This document shows positions 55,793 to 64,000 of a stretch of 64,000 nucleotides of DNA, one piece after another. The stretch spans positions 1-64,000 of the forward strand of contig NZ_MRST01000018.1 in the NCBI RefSeq assembly GCF_001902145.1. Reading direction: 5' to 3'. Within the stretch, counting starts at the first letter, position 1. Each line of letters starts with the position of its first letter. The notes below the pieces were generated by a model, which had not been told where the DNA came from, did not search any database, and worked only from the letters and a program-made list of their open reading frames with translations. The DNA is from Pseudomonas fluorescens. Its GTDB lineage: Bacteria > Pseudomonadota > Gammaproteobacteria > Pseudomonadales > Pseudomonadaceae. Made by a program: the position numbers and the translations under genes.

Positions 55793-56698
55793 TTGGACTA
55801 TTTCACCGCGCTCACCGCCTTCATCGAAGCCGCCGAAGGCAACAATTTCTCGCGTGCCGCCGAGCGCCTGGGAATCAAGGCCTCAACGGTTTCACGCTAT
55901 GTGAAGGACCTCGAGCAGGACCTGGGCATAGCGCTGTTCAACCGCTCCACACGCACGCTGCATCTGACCGAAGGCGGCCAGACCTTCCTGATACACGCAC
56001 GCAAGGTATTGGATGAGCTGGAACACGCCAAGGCCGCCACGTCTGCGCTGAACCAGCATCCCCGCGGCGTGTTGAAACTCAACCTGCCACCGGCGTTTGC
56101 TCGGCATCACATCCTGCCGGCGTTGAATGACTTTCTGGTGCGCTACCCGCAAATCAGCGTGGAACTGGTGCTGGATAACACCCAGGTCAATCTGATTCAT
56201 GCCGGCGTCGACTTAGCCATACGCATTGGCGAGCTGGCCGATTCGACGCTCAAGGCACGCAAACTCAGTGACGGCCTCTACCGCTTGGTGGTCAGCCCGG
56301 CGTTTGGCATGCAGCACCCTCCTCCTTCCACGCCCACGGACCTGGCCGGTTTGCCTGCGGTGCTGGGCACGGCTATCGCCGGCGATATCAGTTTTGTATC
56401 CGCCAGCCGCGCGTTGCCGTTGCTGCATGACGGCGTTATTCGAATCAATGACCTGGACGCGCAACTCATCGCCGTGCGCCAAGGCCTGGGCTTTGCGCTG
56501 TTGCCGGACTGGCTGGTGGCACGAAGTATCGAGGCCGGCGAGTTGGTAGTCTGGCTACCGCAATGGCATATCCAGGGCGTGGAGCGGGCGTTTGCCGTGT
56601 GGTTTGTCTACCCGCCCAAGCGCATCGTGTCATCCAAGGTCCGGTGTTTTATCGACTTTATCGTTGAACGACTGGGCGAAACACCGCACTGGAAGTGA
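55793..56698 (+). CDS. LysR-family transcriptional regulator
   Basis: A 301-residue DNA-binding regulator. The winged helix-turn-helix is at 1-60 (NFSRAAERLGIKASTVSRYVKDLE), followed by the effector-binding domain with LKLNLPPAFARHHILPAL and DLAIRIGELADSTLKAR, typical of the CrgA-like subgroup. The start is TTG at 55793 with GAGG seven bases ahead. It converges on the cupin gene with one base between their stops. It could act on the metallothionein upstream or on the cupin/aldehyde dehydrogenase genes; both are guesses. Confidence 0.85.
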   Translation: MDYFTALTAFIEAAEGNNFSRAAERLGIKASTVSRYVKDLEQDLGIALFNRSTRTLHLTEGGQTFLIHARKVLDELEHAKAATSALNQHPRGVLKLNLPPAFARHHILPALNDFLVRYPQISVELVLDNTQVNLIHAGVDLAIRIGELADSTLKARKLSDGLYRLVVSPAFGMQHPPPSTPTDLAGLPAVLGTAIAGDISFVSASRALPLLHDGVIRINDLDAQLIAVRQGLGFALLPDWLVARSIEAGELVVWLPQWHIQGVERAFAVWFVYPPKRIVSSKVRCFIDFIVERLGETPHWK

Positions 56699-56699
56699 C

Positions 56700-57632
56700 T
56701 CAACTGAAGCGAATATCCAACGCGCGCAAGTAGGTTTGCAGCCCAGCGTCCTGAATCGGGATCAGGAACGCCTCGCTAGCCGATTCATTAAAATGCGCAT
56801 GCCAGTAACCCGGTGGCGTGACAAACGCCAGGCCGGGCGACCAGTCCACCCGCTGCGGGTTACGGATCTGCCCATCCGCGTCCAGCTCGGTACCCACCAG
56901 GGAATAACAACCCTTGGGGCAATCAATAATGAAGTCCAGTGCAATCGACTGATGCCGATGGGGTTTCTGCACCGATCCTGCCGGCAGAATCCCGTACATG
57001 GCCCACAGCACGTGGGTCACCGTGCGTGTCTGCGGAAAATGGCGGTTGCCCAGCAGGATGCTGATGCGGCTGCGGTCCTGTGCCCTGGGATCATCGGCCG
57101 CTTCACGCAACTTCGCGTTGGCCAGTGCTGCTGGGTACAGGGTCGGCGCAAAGCGATCGGCGCTGGGTGTCACCCCCAGGTAACGCAGCAACGGCTCATC
57201 GTGCACATAGTAAAGGCGCGCATCCTCGCGGGCACTGAAGTGCGCCTGCTGTAATCCCGGCAGGGCGATAAAGCAGCCCTTGGACCATTGAATCTCATAC
57301 TCCCCCTGAACCAGGCTGCCCTCCCCGGCAATCACGTAGAACACCTGGGAAGTGGCGTTGGGTTGCAGGGTCAGCGTGTCGCCACGGTTAAGGCGCATGA
57401 AGTTCGCGCATAACCCGGGGCCTGTCGCAGGACCTTCGCAGCCCAAGGCGTCGCTGAGGTCCAGCGGTACCAAGCGGGAGGGGCCACTGTCATACAGCGA
57501 GGCCGGAAAGCTGTGGTAGGGAATGCGGGAAATCAGGTTGGCACTGATGGGATTCGCCGCCTTGCTGTACTCGAAGTACTCGGCGTCCACTTGGTTGATA
57601 TCCGTCAGTGCGGGGTCCAATTCACGGTTCAT
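56700..57632 (-). CDS. cupin-domain protein (bicupin, gentisate dioxygenase-like fold)
   Basis: A 310-residue protein with two cupin repeats. The first has NFMRLNRGDTLTLQP and AGEGSLVQGEYEIQWSKGC; the second has GSVQKPHRHQSIALDFII and TPPGYWHAHFNES with the metal-type His-x-His and late His. The layout is that of gentisate 1,2-dioxygenase-like and other double-cupin enzymes, but the exact family is not clear. The ATG at 57632 is preceded by GAGGTGAG. It lies downstream of an aldehyde dehydrogenase on the same strand with 132 bp between them. Confidence 0.72.
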   Translation of the reverse strand: MNRELDPALTDINQVDAEYFEYSKAANPISANLISRIPYHSFPASLYDSGPSRLVPLDLSDALGCEGPATGPGLCANFMRLNRGDTLTLQPNATSQVFYVIAGEGSLVQGEYEIQWSKGCFIALPGLQQAHFSAREDARLYYVHDEPLLRYLGVTPSADRFAPTLYPAALANAKLREAADDPRAQDRSRISILLGNRHFPQTRTVTHVLWAMYGILPAGSVQKPHRHQSIALDFIIDCPKGCYSLVGTELDADGQIRNPQRVDWSPGLAFVTPPGYWHAHFNESASEAFLIPIQDAGLQTYLRALDIRFS

Positions 57633-57764
57633 CAGGCTCACCTCAGTCTTGGGCTGGATCGCGCAGCGCGGTTGAACGCGCTGCACGGGGTGAGTGGACT
57701 ATAGGCATTGCGCCGGGGTGGATTAATGCCTGTGACGGCACAGCAGTTATGCGAAACGGGGCAG

Positions 57765-59255
57765 TTAACGCAACTGGAACCAGGTGGTTTTCAACTGCGT
57801 GTACTTATCAAACGAATGCAGCGACAAATCACGCCCGAACCCCGACTGTTTGCCGCCGCCAAACGGCACGGTCACGTCCAGGGCGTCAATGGTGTTGACC
57901 GACACGGTACCGGCATTCAGGGCACGCGCCACGCGATGCGCACGGTTCAGGTCATCACTCCACACCGATGCCGCCAGGCCGTAGACGCTGTCGTTGGCTT
58001 GCTGTACGGCCTGTTCTTCGGTATCGAAGGCACTCACCGCCAGCACGGGGCCAAACACCTCCTCACGGGACAGGCTCATGTCAGCGGTGACGTTGGCGAA
58101 TATCGTCGGCTGGATGAAGTTTGAACACCCCTCGATGTTCACCTGTAGGCCACCGGTCAACAGCGTGGCGCCTTCTGCGCGAGCCTGCCCGATGGCTTGC
58201 ATGATGCGTGCGGTTTGCCCGCTGTCGACAATTGCACCGGCGGCGCTGGCGGGGTTCAGTGGGTTGCCGGGCATCCAGGCGTGGGATTTATCGATCAGGC
58301 GCTCGATGAACTCGTCGTGGATGCAGCGTTGCACGTAGAGGCGCGAATTGGCCGAGCACACTTCGCCCTGATTGAAGAAAATCCCAAAGGCTGCCTTCTC
58401 TGCCGCCAGGTCCAGGTCCTGACAGTCTGCAAACACCAGGTTCGGGCTCTTGCCACCACACTCCAGCCACACCTGTTTGAGGTTGGACTGCGCGGAGTAC
58501 TGCATGAAGTACTTGCCCACTTGGGTCGAACCGGTAAACACCAGGCAATCGACGTCCGGGTGCAACCCCAGCGCCTTGCCGGCGCCCTCGCCCATGCCTG
58601 GCACCACGTTCAGCACGCCCTCGGGCATACCCGCCTCCAACGCCAGTTGGGCCAGGCGCAGGGCGGAAAACGGCGATTGCTCAGCGGGCTTGAGCACCAC
58701 GCTGTTGCCGGCCGCCAAGGCGGGTGCCAGTTTCCAGGCGGCCATGTCCAGCGGGAAATTCCACGGCACCACGGCTGCAATCACGCCCAATGCTTCGCGG
58801 GTGATGGTCGCCAACGCGCTGTGGGCAGTCGGCGCGACCTGATCGTAGATCTTGTCCAGGGCTTCACCGTACCAGGCGAAAACATGGGCCGCGCCGGGCA
58901 CGTCGACGTTATAGGCGTCCATTACCGGCTTGCCCATGTTCAGGGAGTCCAGCAGTGCGAGTTCTTCGCGGTGGGTCATCAATAGGTCGGCGAGTTTGAT
59001 CAGGATTTTTTTGCGTTCGCCTGGAGGCATGCGCCGCCAGGGGCCGTTGTCAAAGGCGCGGCGTGCAGAGCGCACTGCCAAGTCCACTTCAACCTCATCG
59101 CAGGCGGCGACACGTGCAAGGAGCTGGTTGGTCGCCGGGTTGATGGCGTCAAAGGTCGCCCCGGACTGCGCGGCGACGGCCTGGCCGTCGATCAAGGCGG
59201 TGTTGATGAAGGCTTGACGGGCAGCGCGTTGCTGCCAGTAGTCGAAGTTGAACAT
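57765..59255 (-). CDS. aldehyde dehydrogenase (PuuC/KauB-like)
   Basis: A 496-residue NAD(P)-dependent dehydrogenase. It has VVPWNFPLDMAAWKLAPALA, the catalytic Glu in LECGGKSP, and Cys in NQGEVCSANSRLYVQ, with PFGGGKQSGFGRD near the C-terminus. It resembles gamma-glutamyl-gamma-aminobutyraldehyde dehydrogenases of amine catabolism. Its neighbourhood (APC permease, class III aminotransferase) agrees with oxidation of an aminoaldehyde made from putrescine or a related amine. Confidence 0.88.
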   Translation of the reverse strand: MFNFDYWQQRAARQAFINTALIDGQAVAAQSGATFDAINPATNQLLARVAACDEVEVDLAVRSARRAFDNGPWRRMPPGERKKILIKLADLLMTHREELALLDSLNMGKPVMDAYNVDVPGAAHVFAWYGEALDKIYDQVAPTAHSALATITREALGVIAAVVPWNFPLDMAAWKLAPALAAGNSVVLKPAEQSPFSALRLAQLALEAGMPEGVLNVVPGMGEGAGKALGLHPDVDCLVFTGSTQVGKYFMQYSAQSNLKQVWLECGGKSPNLVFADCQDLDLAAEKAAFGIFFNQGEVCSANSRLYVQRCIHDEFIERLIDKSHAWMPGNPLNPASAAGAIVDSGQTARIMQAIGQARAEGATLLTGGLQVNIEGCSNFIQPTIFANVTADMSLSREEVFGPVLAVSAFDTEEQAVQQANDSVYGLAASVWSDDLNRAHRVARALNAGTVSVNTIDALDVTVPFGGGKQSGFGRDLSLHSFDKYTQLKTTWFQLR

Positions 59256-59339
59256 GCTGTACTCCTATGTAATGGGGTCTAATCCAACGCGGCGGCAAAC
59301 CCGACGCCGAACGCAATGCTCAAGGCAACGCAGTGCCAA

Positions 59340-59459
59340 TGTGGGAGCGGGCTTGCTCGCGAAGGCGGTGTATCAGTCAATATCAATGTTTGCTGGGCCG
59401 ACGTTTTCGCGAGCAAGCCCGCTCCCACAGGGGGCCTGCGCTTGACTGATTGGCATTAG
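59340..59459. repeat. REPIN, GTGGGAGC type, with outer box
   Basis: The arms TGTGGGAGCGGGCTTGCTCG and CGAGCAAGCCCGCTCCCACA span 59340-59429. CTTGACTGATTGGCATTAG (59441-59459) follows it, the same outer box as at the 18.3- and 24.0-kb copies. It lies between the APC permease and aldehyde dehydrogenase genes. Confidence 0.88.
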
Positions 59460-59477
59460 GGAAAACCGATTTTTTTC

Positions 59478-60857
59478 TTATTCGGCTATGTGCAGTTCCG
59501 GCATCCCCACCCGGAACCCGCGGGTAAGGCACAGCAAACACAGCAGCCCCAGGCCCATCCAGCACAAGCCGATGGTGAACGACAGGCCGGACAGGCTCGT
59601 CCACAACCACAGCGTGCTGAGAAACCCCAGGCCCGGCAGTGCGGCGTACAGCAGATAGTTGCGCGTACCGCGCAGCTTCTGGTCGCCCAGGTAATGCTTG
59701 ATCACGGCCAGGTTCACCGCCGAAAACGCGAACAGCGCGCCAAAGCTGATCATGTTGGCCACGGTGTCCAGGCTGATAAACAGCGCAATCAGCGAAAACA
59801 GGCTGACCAACATGATCGCGTTGGCCGGCACGCGTTTTTTCGTCACCAGCTTGCCGAATACCCTGGGCAATGCGCCGTCGCGGCCCATGGCGAACAGCAC
59901 GCGGGACACGCTGGCCTGGGAGACCATCGCGGAGGCGAAACAGCCCGCCACATAGGTGGCGGTAAACGCACTCACCAGCAGCTCGCCGCCGACCCGGCGC
60001 ATCACATCGACCGAAGCGGAGTCGGGATCGGCAAAACTATTCCATTGCGGGAAGACCATCTGGGCGCAATACGACACCACCAAAAACAGCAACCCACCGA
60101 TCAGCGACACCGCCATGATCGCCTGCGGAATAGTACGGCGCGGGTCCGGCGTCTCCTCGGCCATGGTCGATACCGCATCAAAACCCAGGAACGACAAGCA
60201 CAGCACCGCCGCGCCGGTCATGATCAGCGGTACGCTGAAACCTTCATGGTGAAACGGCTTGAGCAGCGAAACCGGCTCGGCCTGCCCACTCAGGTTGTGG
60301 ATCGACAACGCCACGAACACCACGATGAACACCAGTTGGGCCACGATCAGCACCCAATTGACCCGGGTAATCGACTCGATACCCACCAGATTCAGCGCCG
60401 TCACCAGGGCAATGGAGCCCAATACCCATACGGCGGTGGGCACGGTAGGAAAGTATTCGGACAGGTAGATGCCGATCAGCAAATAGCTGAGCAGCGGCAG
60501 GAAGATGTAGTCCAGCAGCAAGGTCCAGCCGGCGATAAAACCGAAAGAGGCGCCAAACGCCTTGCGTGTGTAGGTGTAGACCGAGCCCGAATAAGGGTGC
60601 GCCTTGACCATGCACCCATAGCTGTAGGCCGTCAGCAGCATGGCCGCCAGGGTCAACAGGTAAGCGGTGGCCAGGTGGCCCTTGGTCATTTGCGTCACCA
60701 GGCCGTAGGTGGTGAACACCGCCAGCGGCACCATATACGCCAGGCCGAACAGCACCAGGCCGACAAGGCCCAGGGGTTGTCGAAAGCGGCGCGATGAGGT
60801 TGGTTGGGTTGGGGTTTGATGGGCGGGAGTATCGGCTACGTTTGTTATTGTATTCAT
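59478..60857 (-). CDS. APC-family amine/amino acid permease
   Basis: A 459-residue inner-membrane importer with twelve helices. It has GLVLFGLAYMVPLAVFTTYG, KAHPYSGSVYTYTRKAFG and FLGFDAVSTMAEETPDPRR, typical of PuuP-type putrescine and related amine permeases. The ATG at 60857 follows AGGAG at seven bases. It stands between the aminotransferase and the aldehyde dehydrogenase on the same strand and likely imports the substrate of that pathway. Confidence 0.87.
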   Translation of the reverse strand: MNTITNVADTPAHQTPTQPTSSRRFRQPLGLVGLVLFGLAYMVPLAVFTTYGLVTQMTKGHLATAYLLTLAAMLLTAYSYGCMVKAHPYSGSVYTYTRKAFGASFGFIAGWTLLLDYIFLPLLSYLLIGIYLSEYFPTVPTAVWVLGSIALVTALNLVGIESITRVNWVLIVAQLVFIVVFVALSIHNLSGQAEPVSLLKPFHHEGFSVPLIMTGAAVLCLSFLGFDAVSTMAEETPDPRRTIPQAIMAVSLIGGLLFLVVSYCAQMVFPQWNSFADPDSASVDVMRRVGGELLVSAFTATYVAGCFASAMVSQASVSRVLFAMGRDGALPRVFGKLVTKKRVPANAIMLVSLFSLIALFISLDTVANMISFGALFAFSAVNLAVIKHYLGDQKLRGTRNYLLYAALPGLGFLSTLWLWTSLSGLSFTIGLCWMGLGLLCLLCLTRGFRVGMPELHIAE

Positions 60858-61003
60858 TGCTGACTCCTGGAAAGTGGAATGCAGGGCGCCGCGGCGTTCG
60901 ATCAAATCGACGCCTTTGATGAGTCATCCATTGGGAGCGGTGGGCAGGCCGCTATGGGGCGCCCACTCTGTTCAACCGAAGCGGCATGCAGGGGCTCAGC
61001 CCT

Positions 61004-62386
61004 TCACAGTTTTCCCGCGATCCGTGCGGTGCGGTCCACCGCAATGCGGGTCTTGTCGACCAGCTCATCGAGCTCCGCGCGGCTGGCCACCAGGGCCGGC
61101 GCCATGATCATGCGGCCCAGGGTCGAGCGGATGATCACGCCTTCTTCAAAGCCAAAAGTGCGGCATTGCCAGGCCAGGTCGTTTTCATTGGCAAAGCGTT
61201 TGCGCGTGGCCTTGTCCTCGACAAACTGCAAGGCTGCCAGCAGGCCGGTGCCCTGGATCTCGCCGATCAGCGGGTGGTTGCCAAAGACTTCGTGCAGGAG
61301 CTTGTGCAAATACGGCCCGGTGTCGTCCTTCACCTGGCGCACGATCCCTTCGTCACGCAGGGCCTTGAGGTTGGCCAGGGCCACCGCCGCCGCAACCGGG
61401 TGCCCGGAATACGTCAGGCCATGGGCAAACACTCCACCCCGCTCCACCAAGGCTTCGGCCATGCGCTTGCTCAATACCAAACCACCCATGGGCAGGTAAC
61501 CGGAGGTCAGGCCCTTGGCGATCGACAAGGTGTCGGGTTCGAAGCCGAAATACTGATGGGCAAACCACTCACCGGTACGGCCAAAACCGCCAATCACTTC
61601 ATCAGCGCACAGCAGCACGTCGTATTGGCGACAGATACGCTGGATCTCTGGCCAGTAGCTTTCTGGGGGGAAAATCATGCCGCCGGCGCCCTGGAAAGGT
61701 TCAGCGATAAAACCGGCGACGTTTTGCGCGCCCAACTCCAGGATCTTTTCTTCCAGTTGCAGGGCGCAGCGCCGCCCGAACTCGGCCGGGGTCAAGTCAC
61801 CGCCCTGGGCGTACCAATAAGGCTCATCAATGTGCGCGACGTCCGGGATCAAACCGCCCATCTCGTGCATGAATTTCATGCCGCCCAGGGCAGACGCCGC
61901 CAGGGTGGAGCCGTGATAGCCGTTCCAGCGGCCGATCATGGTCTTCTTCTGCGGCTTGCCGAGCACCTGCCAGTAGCGGCGTACGGTGCGGATCAGCACC
62001 TCGTTGGCTTCGGAACCGGAATTGGTGTAGATCACATGGCTGTAGTGCCCTGGCAACAGGCTGAACAGCAACTCGGACAGCTCGATCACCGCCGGATGGG
62101 TGGTGTGAAAGAACATGTTGTAGTACGCCAACTGATCCATCTGCGCAGCCGCCGCAGCCGTCAGGTCCTTGCGGCCATAACCCAACTGCGTGCACCACAG
62201 GCCCGACATCCCGTCCAGGTAGCGCTTACCCTCGCTGTCCCACAGGTACAGGCCCTCACCGCGGACCATTACGCGTGGGCCTTCGGCATTCAGCGCCTTT
62301 TGATCCACAAAGGCATGGATATGGTGGGCCGCGTCCGAGGCCTGGTAGTCCTGGGTCTGGCGTTGCGGTTCAAAGGGTAGGTTCAT
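61004..62386 (-). CDS. class III PLP aminotransferase (SpuC-like)
   Basis: A 460-residue pyridoxal-phosphate enzyme. Features are GMSGLWCTQLGYGR, NSGSEANEVLIRT, the Asp of LLCADEVIGGFGR and the Schiff-base lysine in SIAKGLTSGYLPMGG. It is similar to putrescine:pyruvate and other diamine aminotransferases of Pseudomonas, which send the amino group to pyruvate or 2-oxoglutarate. It is flanked by a LuxR regulator and a permease, supporting a polyamine role. Substrate is not fixed by sequence alone. Confidence 0.87.
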   Translation of the reverse strand: MNLPFEPQRQTQDYQASDAAHHIHAFVDQKALNAEGPRVMVRGEGLYLWDSEGKRYLDGMSGLWCTQLGYGRKDLTAAAAAQMDQLAYYNMFFHTTHPAVIELSELLFSLLPGHYSHVIYTNSGSEANEVLIRTVRRYWQVLGKPQKKTMIGRWNGYHGSTLAASALGGMKFMHEMGGLIPDVAHIDEPYWYAQGGDLTPAEFGRRCALQLEEKILELGAQNVAGFIAEPFQGAGGMIFPPESYWPEIQRICRQYDVLLCADEVIGGFGRTGEWFAHQYFGFEPDTLSIAKGLTSGYLPMGGLVLSKRMAEALVERGGVFAHGLTYSGHPVAAAVALANLKALRDEGIVRQVKDDTGPYLHKLLHEVFGNHPLIGEIQGTGLLAALQFVEDKATRKRFANENDLAWQCRTFGFEEGVIIRSTLGRMIMAPALVASRAELDELVDKTRIAVDRTARIAGKL

Positions 62387-62422
62387 GGCTTTTTCTCTTG
62401 TTGTGGGTGGTCATGCAGCCGG

Positions 62423-63262
62423 TCAACGGCCTTTGCTCATGTAGCGTTCGAGGGGGTCTTTACTCAGCCCGCCCTGAGCCTCGGCCAGCGAGTCGATAAA
62501 CAGGGAAAACAGTTCCGATTGCGTGCCGATGTCGAGCTTGCTGTAGATGTGCTTGCGGTGGGACTTGATGGTGTCTTCCGAGACCCCGAGGCGCTCGGCC
62601 AGTGAGCGCGTGGAGTGGCCGCGCAGGATCAACTGGGTGATCCTGCATTCGCGTTCGGTGAGCAGCGAGGAGCCGAAGTTGTTGAGTGCCGAGTGAATAC
62701 GCTGTTCCAACAGGCTTTCGAAACGCGCGCCCTGAGCCTCCAGGCCGACGAAGTGCTTGCCCAGCACTGCCAGCACCCAAGGTGCTATGCGCTTGAATAG
62801 CTCGGTGGTGGCCGCGTCGAGCTTTTGCGTAAAGGCCAGCGACACCGCCAGGCTCAAGCCGTTGCTCGCCTGCAGGATGTAGTTGAGCTCATCCTCCAAG
62901 TGCGAATGCTGGTAAAACGACTGGTAGTACTCGCTGTGCTCAAAGTGGTCGGGGGCCACATCGGCGAGGTCGTAGCAGCCTGAAGCGGCGCCTTCCACGC
63001 AGGCACCGTAGAACGGGTCGAGCAAGTAGAAACCAGAGAGGTACTGGCGCACATTGCCCTGGGGCAACCACGGCCCGTCCAGTTCGAACAATGCGCTGGG
63101 CATGCCGTCGTTGGGGTACAGGTACAAGGTCGTGGCCTGAATGGGGCGGATACACCCCAGGGCACCGAACAAGGTGGCGGCAAACCCCGCGTGCCCGATG
63201 CTCTCGGTCACCCTGGCTATCTGTTCGAACCACTGGGCTGAAGACAGTCGATCATTATCCAC
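62423..63262 (-). CDS. LuxR-family transcriptional regulator
   Basis: A 279-residue regulator. The C-terminal 70 residues form the LuxR helix-turn-helix (LTERECRITQLILRGHS, RSLAERLGVSEDTIKSHRKHI). The first 190 residues do not match the acyl-homoserine lactone domain or a receiver domain. They may sense a metabolite. It lies 36 bp upstream of the aminotransferase and probably controls the amine genes that follow. Confidence 0.85.
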   Translation of the reverse strand: MDNDRLSSAQWFEQIARVTESIGHAGFAATLFGALGCIRPIQATTLYLYPNDGMPSALFELDGPWLPQGNVRQYLSGFYLLDPFYGACVEGAASGCYDLADVAPDHFEHSEYYQSFYQHSHLEDELNYILQASNGLSLAVSLAFTQKLDAATTELFKRIAPWVLAVLGKHFVGLEAQGARFESLLEQRIHSALNNFGSSLLTERECRITQLILRGHSTRSLAERLGVSEDTIKSHRKHIYSKLDIGTQSELFSLFIDSLAEAQGGLSKDPLERYMSKGR

Positions 63263-63363
63263 TTCGAAGACTCGCCGTCATAACGGTTGGGTACGACACC
63301 AGGTCACTGGCGCCGGGGACTGGAGTGATAGTCCCACACCCGCAAAGTCATCGAAATCACCCC

Positions 63364-64000
63364 TTAGGGTGAGGGAGTGCGCTGGAACCTCGGAATCGCC
63401 AGGCCCAGGCTTTCGCGCAAGGTCGAGCCCTCGTAGGCCGTGCGATAAACACCGCGCTCTTGCAGCAAAGGAATCACCTCCTGAGTAAAGCGATCAAATT
63501 GCCCAGGGTGCCCGATGTAGATATTGAACCCATCCACCGCCCGTGCCTCGAACCAATCCGCCATTTTCTGCGCCACCGTGGCGGCGCTGCCCACGAACGC
63601 GCCTGGGCGCAATTGCCGGCCAAATTCGACGGCCTGGCGCAGGCTGAAGCCCTTTTCCCGGGCCTGGTCGGCGATGCGTTTGGCGGCGGTGAAAAAACTG
63701 CTGCGCGCCGCCTCCAGGCTCTCTTGCGGGAATGGCGCATCCAGGTCGTACTGGCTGAAATCATGCCAACCAAAATTGCGCCCGAACTCCTTGAGTGCCA
63801 GCGCAAAACTGTGGTCGAGCTGATGGTAGTGCTGCTCGATTTCCCGGGCATGGGCATCGGTGTCGCCCACATAAATTTCCGCACCGGGCATGATCAGGAC
63901 CTGTTCCGGATCGCGCCCCCGTTGTGCCGCCCTGCCCTTGATATCCCGATAAAACGCCTGGCCCTGCTCGATACTGGCCGCGTGGGTGAAGATCACATCG
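63364..64000 (-). CDS. FMN-dependent monooxygenase, NtaA/SnaA/DszA family (partial)
   Basis: The C-terminal 210 residues or so of a luciferase-like two-component monooxygenase. The frame continues past the window edge. It carries AVFTHAAS-type text, LIMPGAEIYVGDTDAHARE, GAFVGSAATVAQKMADWFE and the terminal GVYRTAYEGSTLRESLG, a C-terminus typical of nitrilotriacetate and dibenzothiophene-sulfone monooxygenases. These enzymes use reduced FMN from a partner reductase. The N-terminal substrate-binding part is outside the window, so the substrate cannot be told. Confidence 0.88.
   Translation of the reverse strand, partial: DVIFTHAASIEQGQAFYRDIKGRAAQRGRDPEQVLIMPGAEIYVGDTDAHAREIEQHYHQLDHSFALALKEFGRNFGWHDFSQYDLDAPFPQESLEAARSSFFTAAKRIADQAREKGFSLRQAVEFGRQLRPGAFVGSAATVAQKMADWFEARAVDGFNIYIGHPGQFDRFTQEVIPLLQERGVYRTAYEGSTLRESLGLAIPRFQRTPSP

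Overview
The window reads as chromosomal DNA of a Pseudomonas of the fluorescens group. The GC content is high, the genes are tightly packed, five TGTAGGAGCGAGC-type REPINs (plus GTGGGAGC variants) sit between genes, and several blocks have the order known from pseudomonads: arnCADTEF-ugd, a fadAx-type isoleucine/short-chain acyl-CoA cluster, cdaR with garK, and a putrescine-type amine module. No rRNA, tRNA, CRISPR array, prophage or intact insertion sequence was seen.

Layout. 1-5.1 kb: the end of an SDR gene, an unknown protein, then an MFS transporter, CdaR-type regulator and glycerate kinase forming a sugar-diacid/glycerate unit. 5.1-11 kb: a histone-deacetylase remnant, a YhhY-like acetyltransferase, a YgeA-like racemase, a serralysin homologue that has lost its zinc site, a DUF3313-type lipoprotein and a DUF1254 protein. 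11.1-21.6 kb: a signalling block of receiver proteins, a CHASE3/GAF hybrid kinase with three receivers, CheR, a CheB without receiver, a receiver-kinase, a second hybrid kinase with a degenerate N-terminal receiver, and a KaiC-like double ATPase. 21.8-33.5 kb: a TPR protein, a bestrophin, a five-gene short/branched-chain acyl-CoA degradation operon, a convergent acyl-CoA dehydrogenase/HIBCH-like pair, an HPP membrane protein and a small ORF. 33.6-43.1 kb: a possible small RNA with terminator, then a nine-gene leftward lipid A aminoarabinose operon that includes a GT39 glycosyltransferase and ugd but has no arnB next to it.

43.5-64 kb: a secreted unknown, an orphan tyrosine recombinase with a 38-bp palindrome in front of it, a Bcr/CflA efflux pump, a chemoreceptor and a periplasmic alpha-carbonic anhydrase. 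An AT-rich patch of about 3 kb (49.4-52.5 kb) follows, with two unknown membrane proteins, an EF-hand protein and a frameshifted gene. Then come a thymidylate-kinase-like protein, an orphan HypX-like protein with no hydrogenase genes nearby, a metallothionein, a LysR regulator, and a leftward amine-degradation region (LuxR regulator, class III aminotransferase, APC permease, aldehyde dehydrogenase, cupin). The window ends inside a flavin-dependent monooxygenase gene.

How the genes work together: the acyl-CoA clusters account for oxidation of isoleucine- and valine-derived acyl-CoAs; the arn block modifies lipid A for polymyxin resistance; the 11-21.6 kb block looks like one multi-kinase stress or adaptation relay with a KaiC-like ATPase. 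The most unusual items are the inactive serralysin, the KaiC/kinase block, the orphan HypX, the recombinase with its palindrome, and REPINs whose arms supply gene stop codons.
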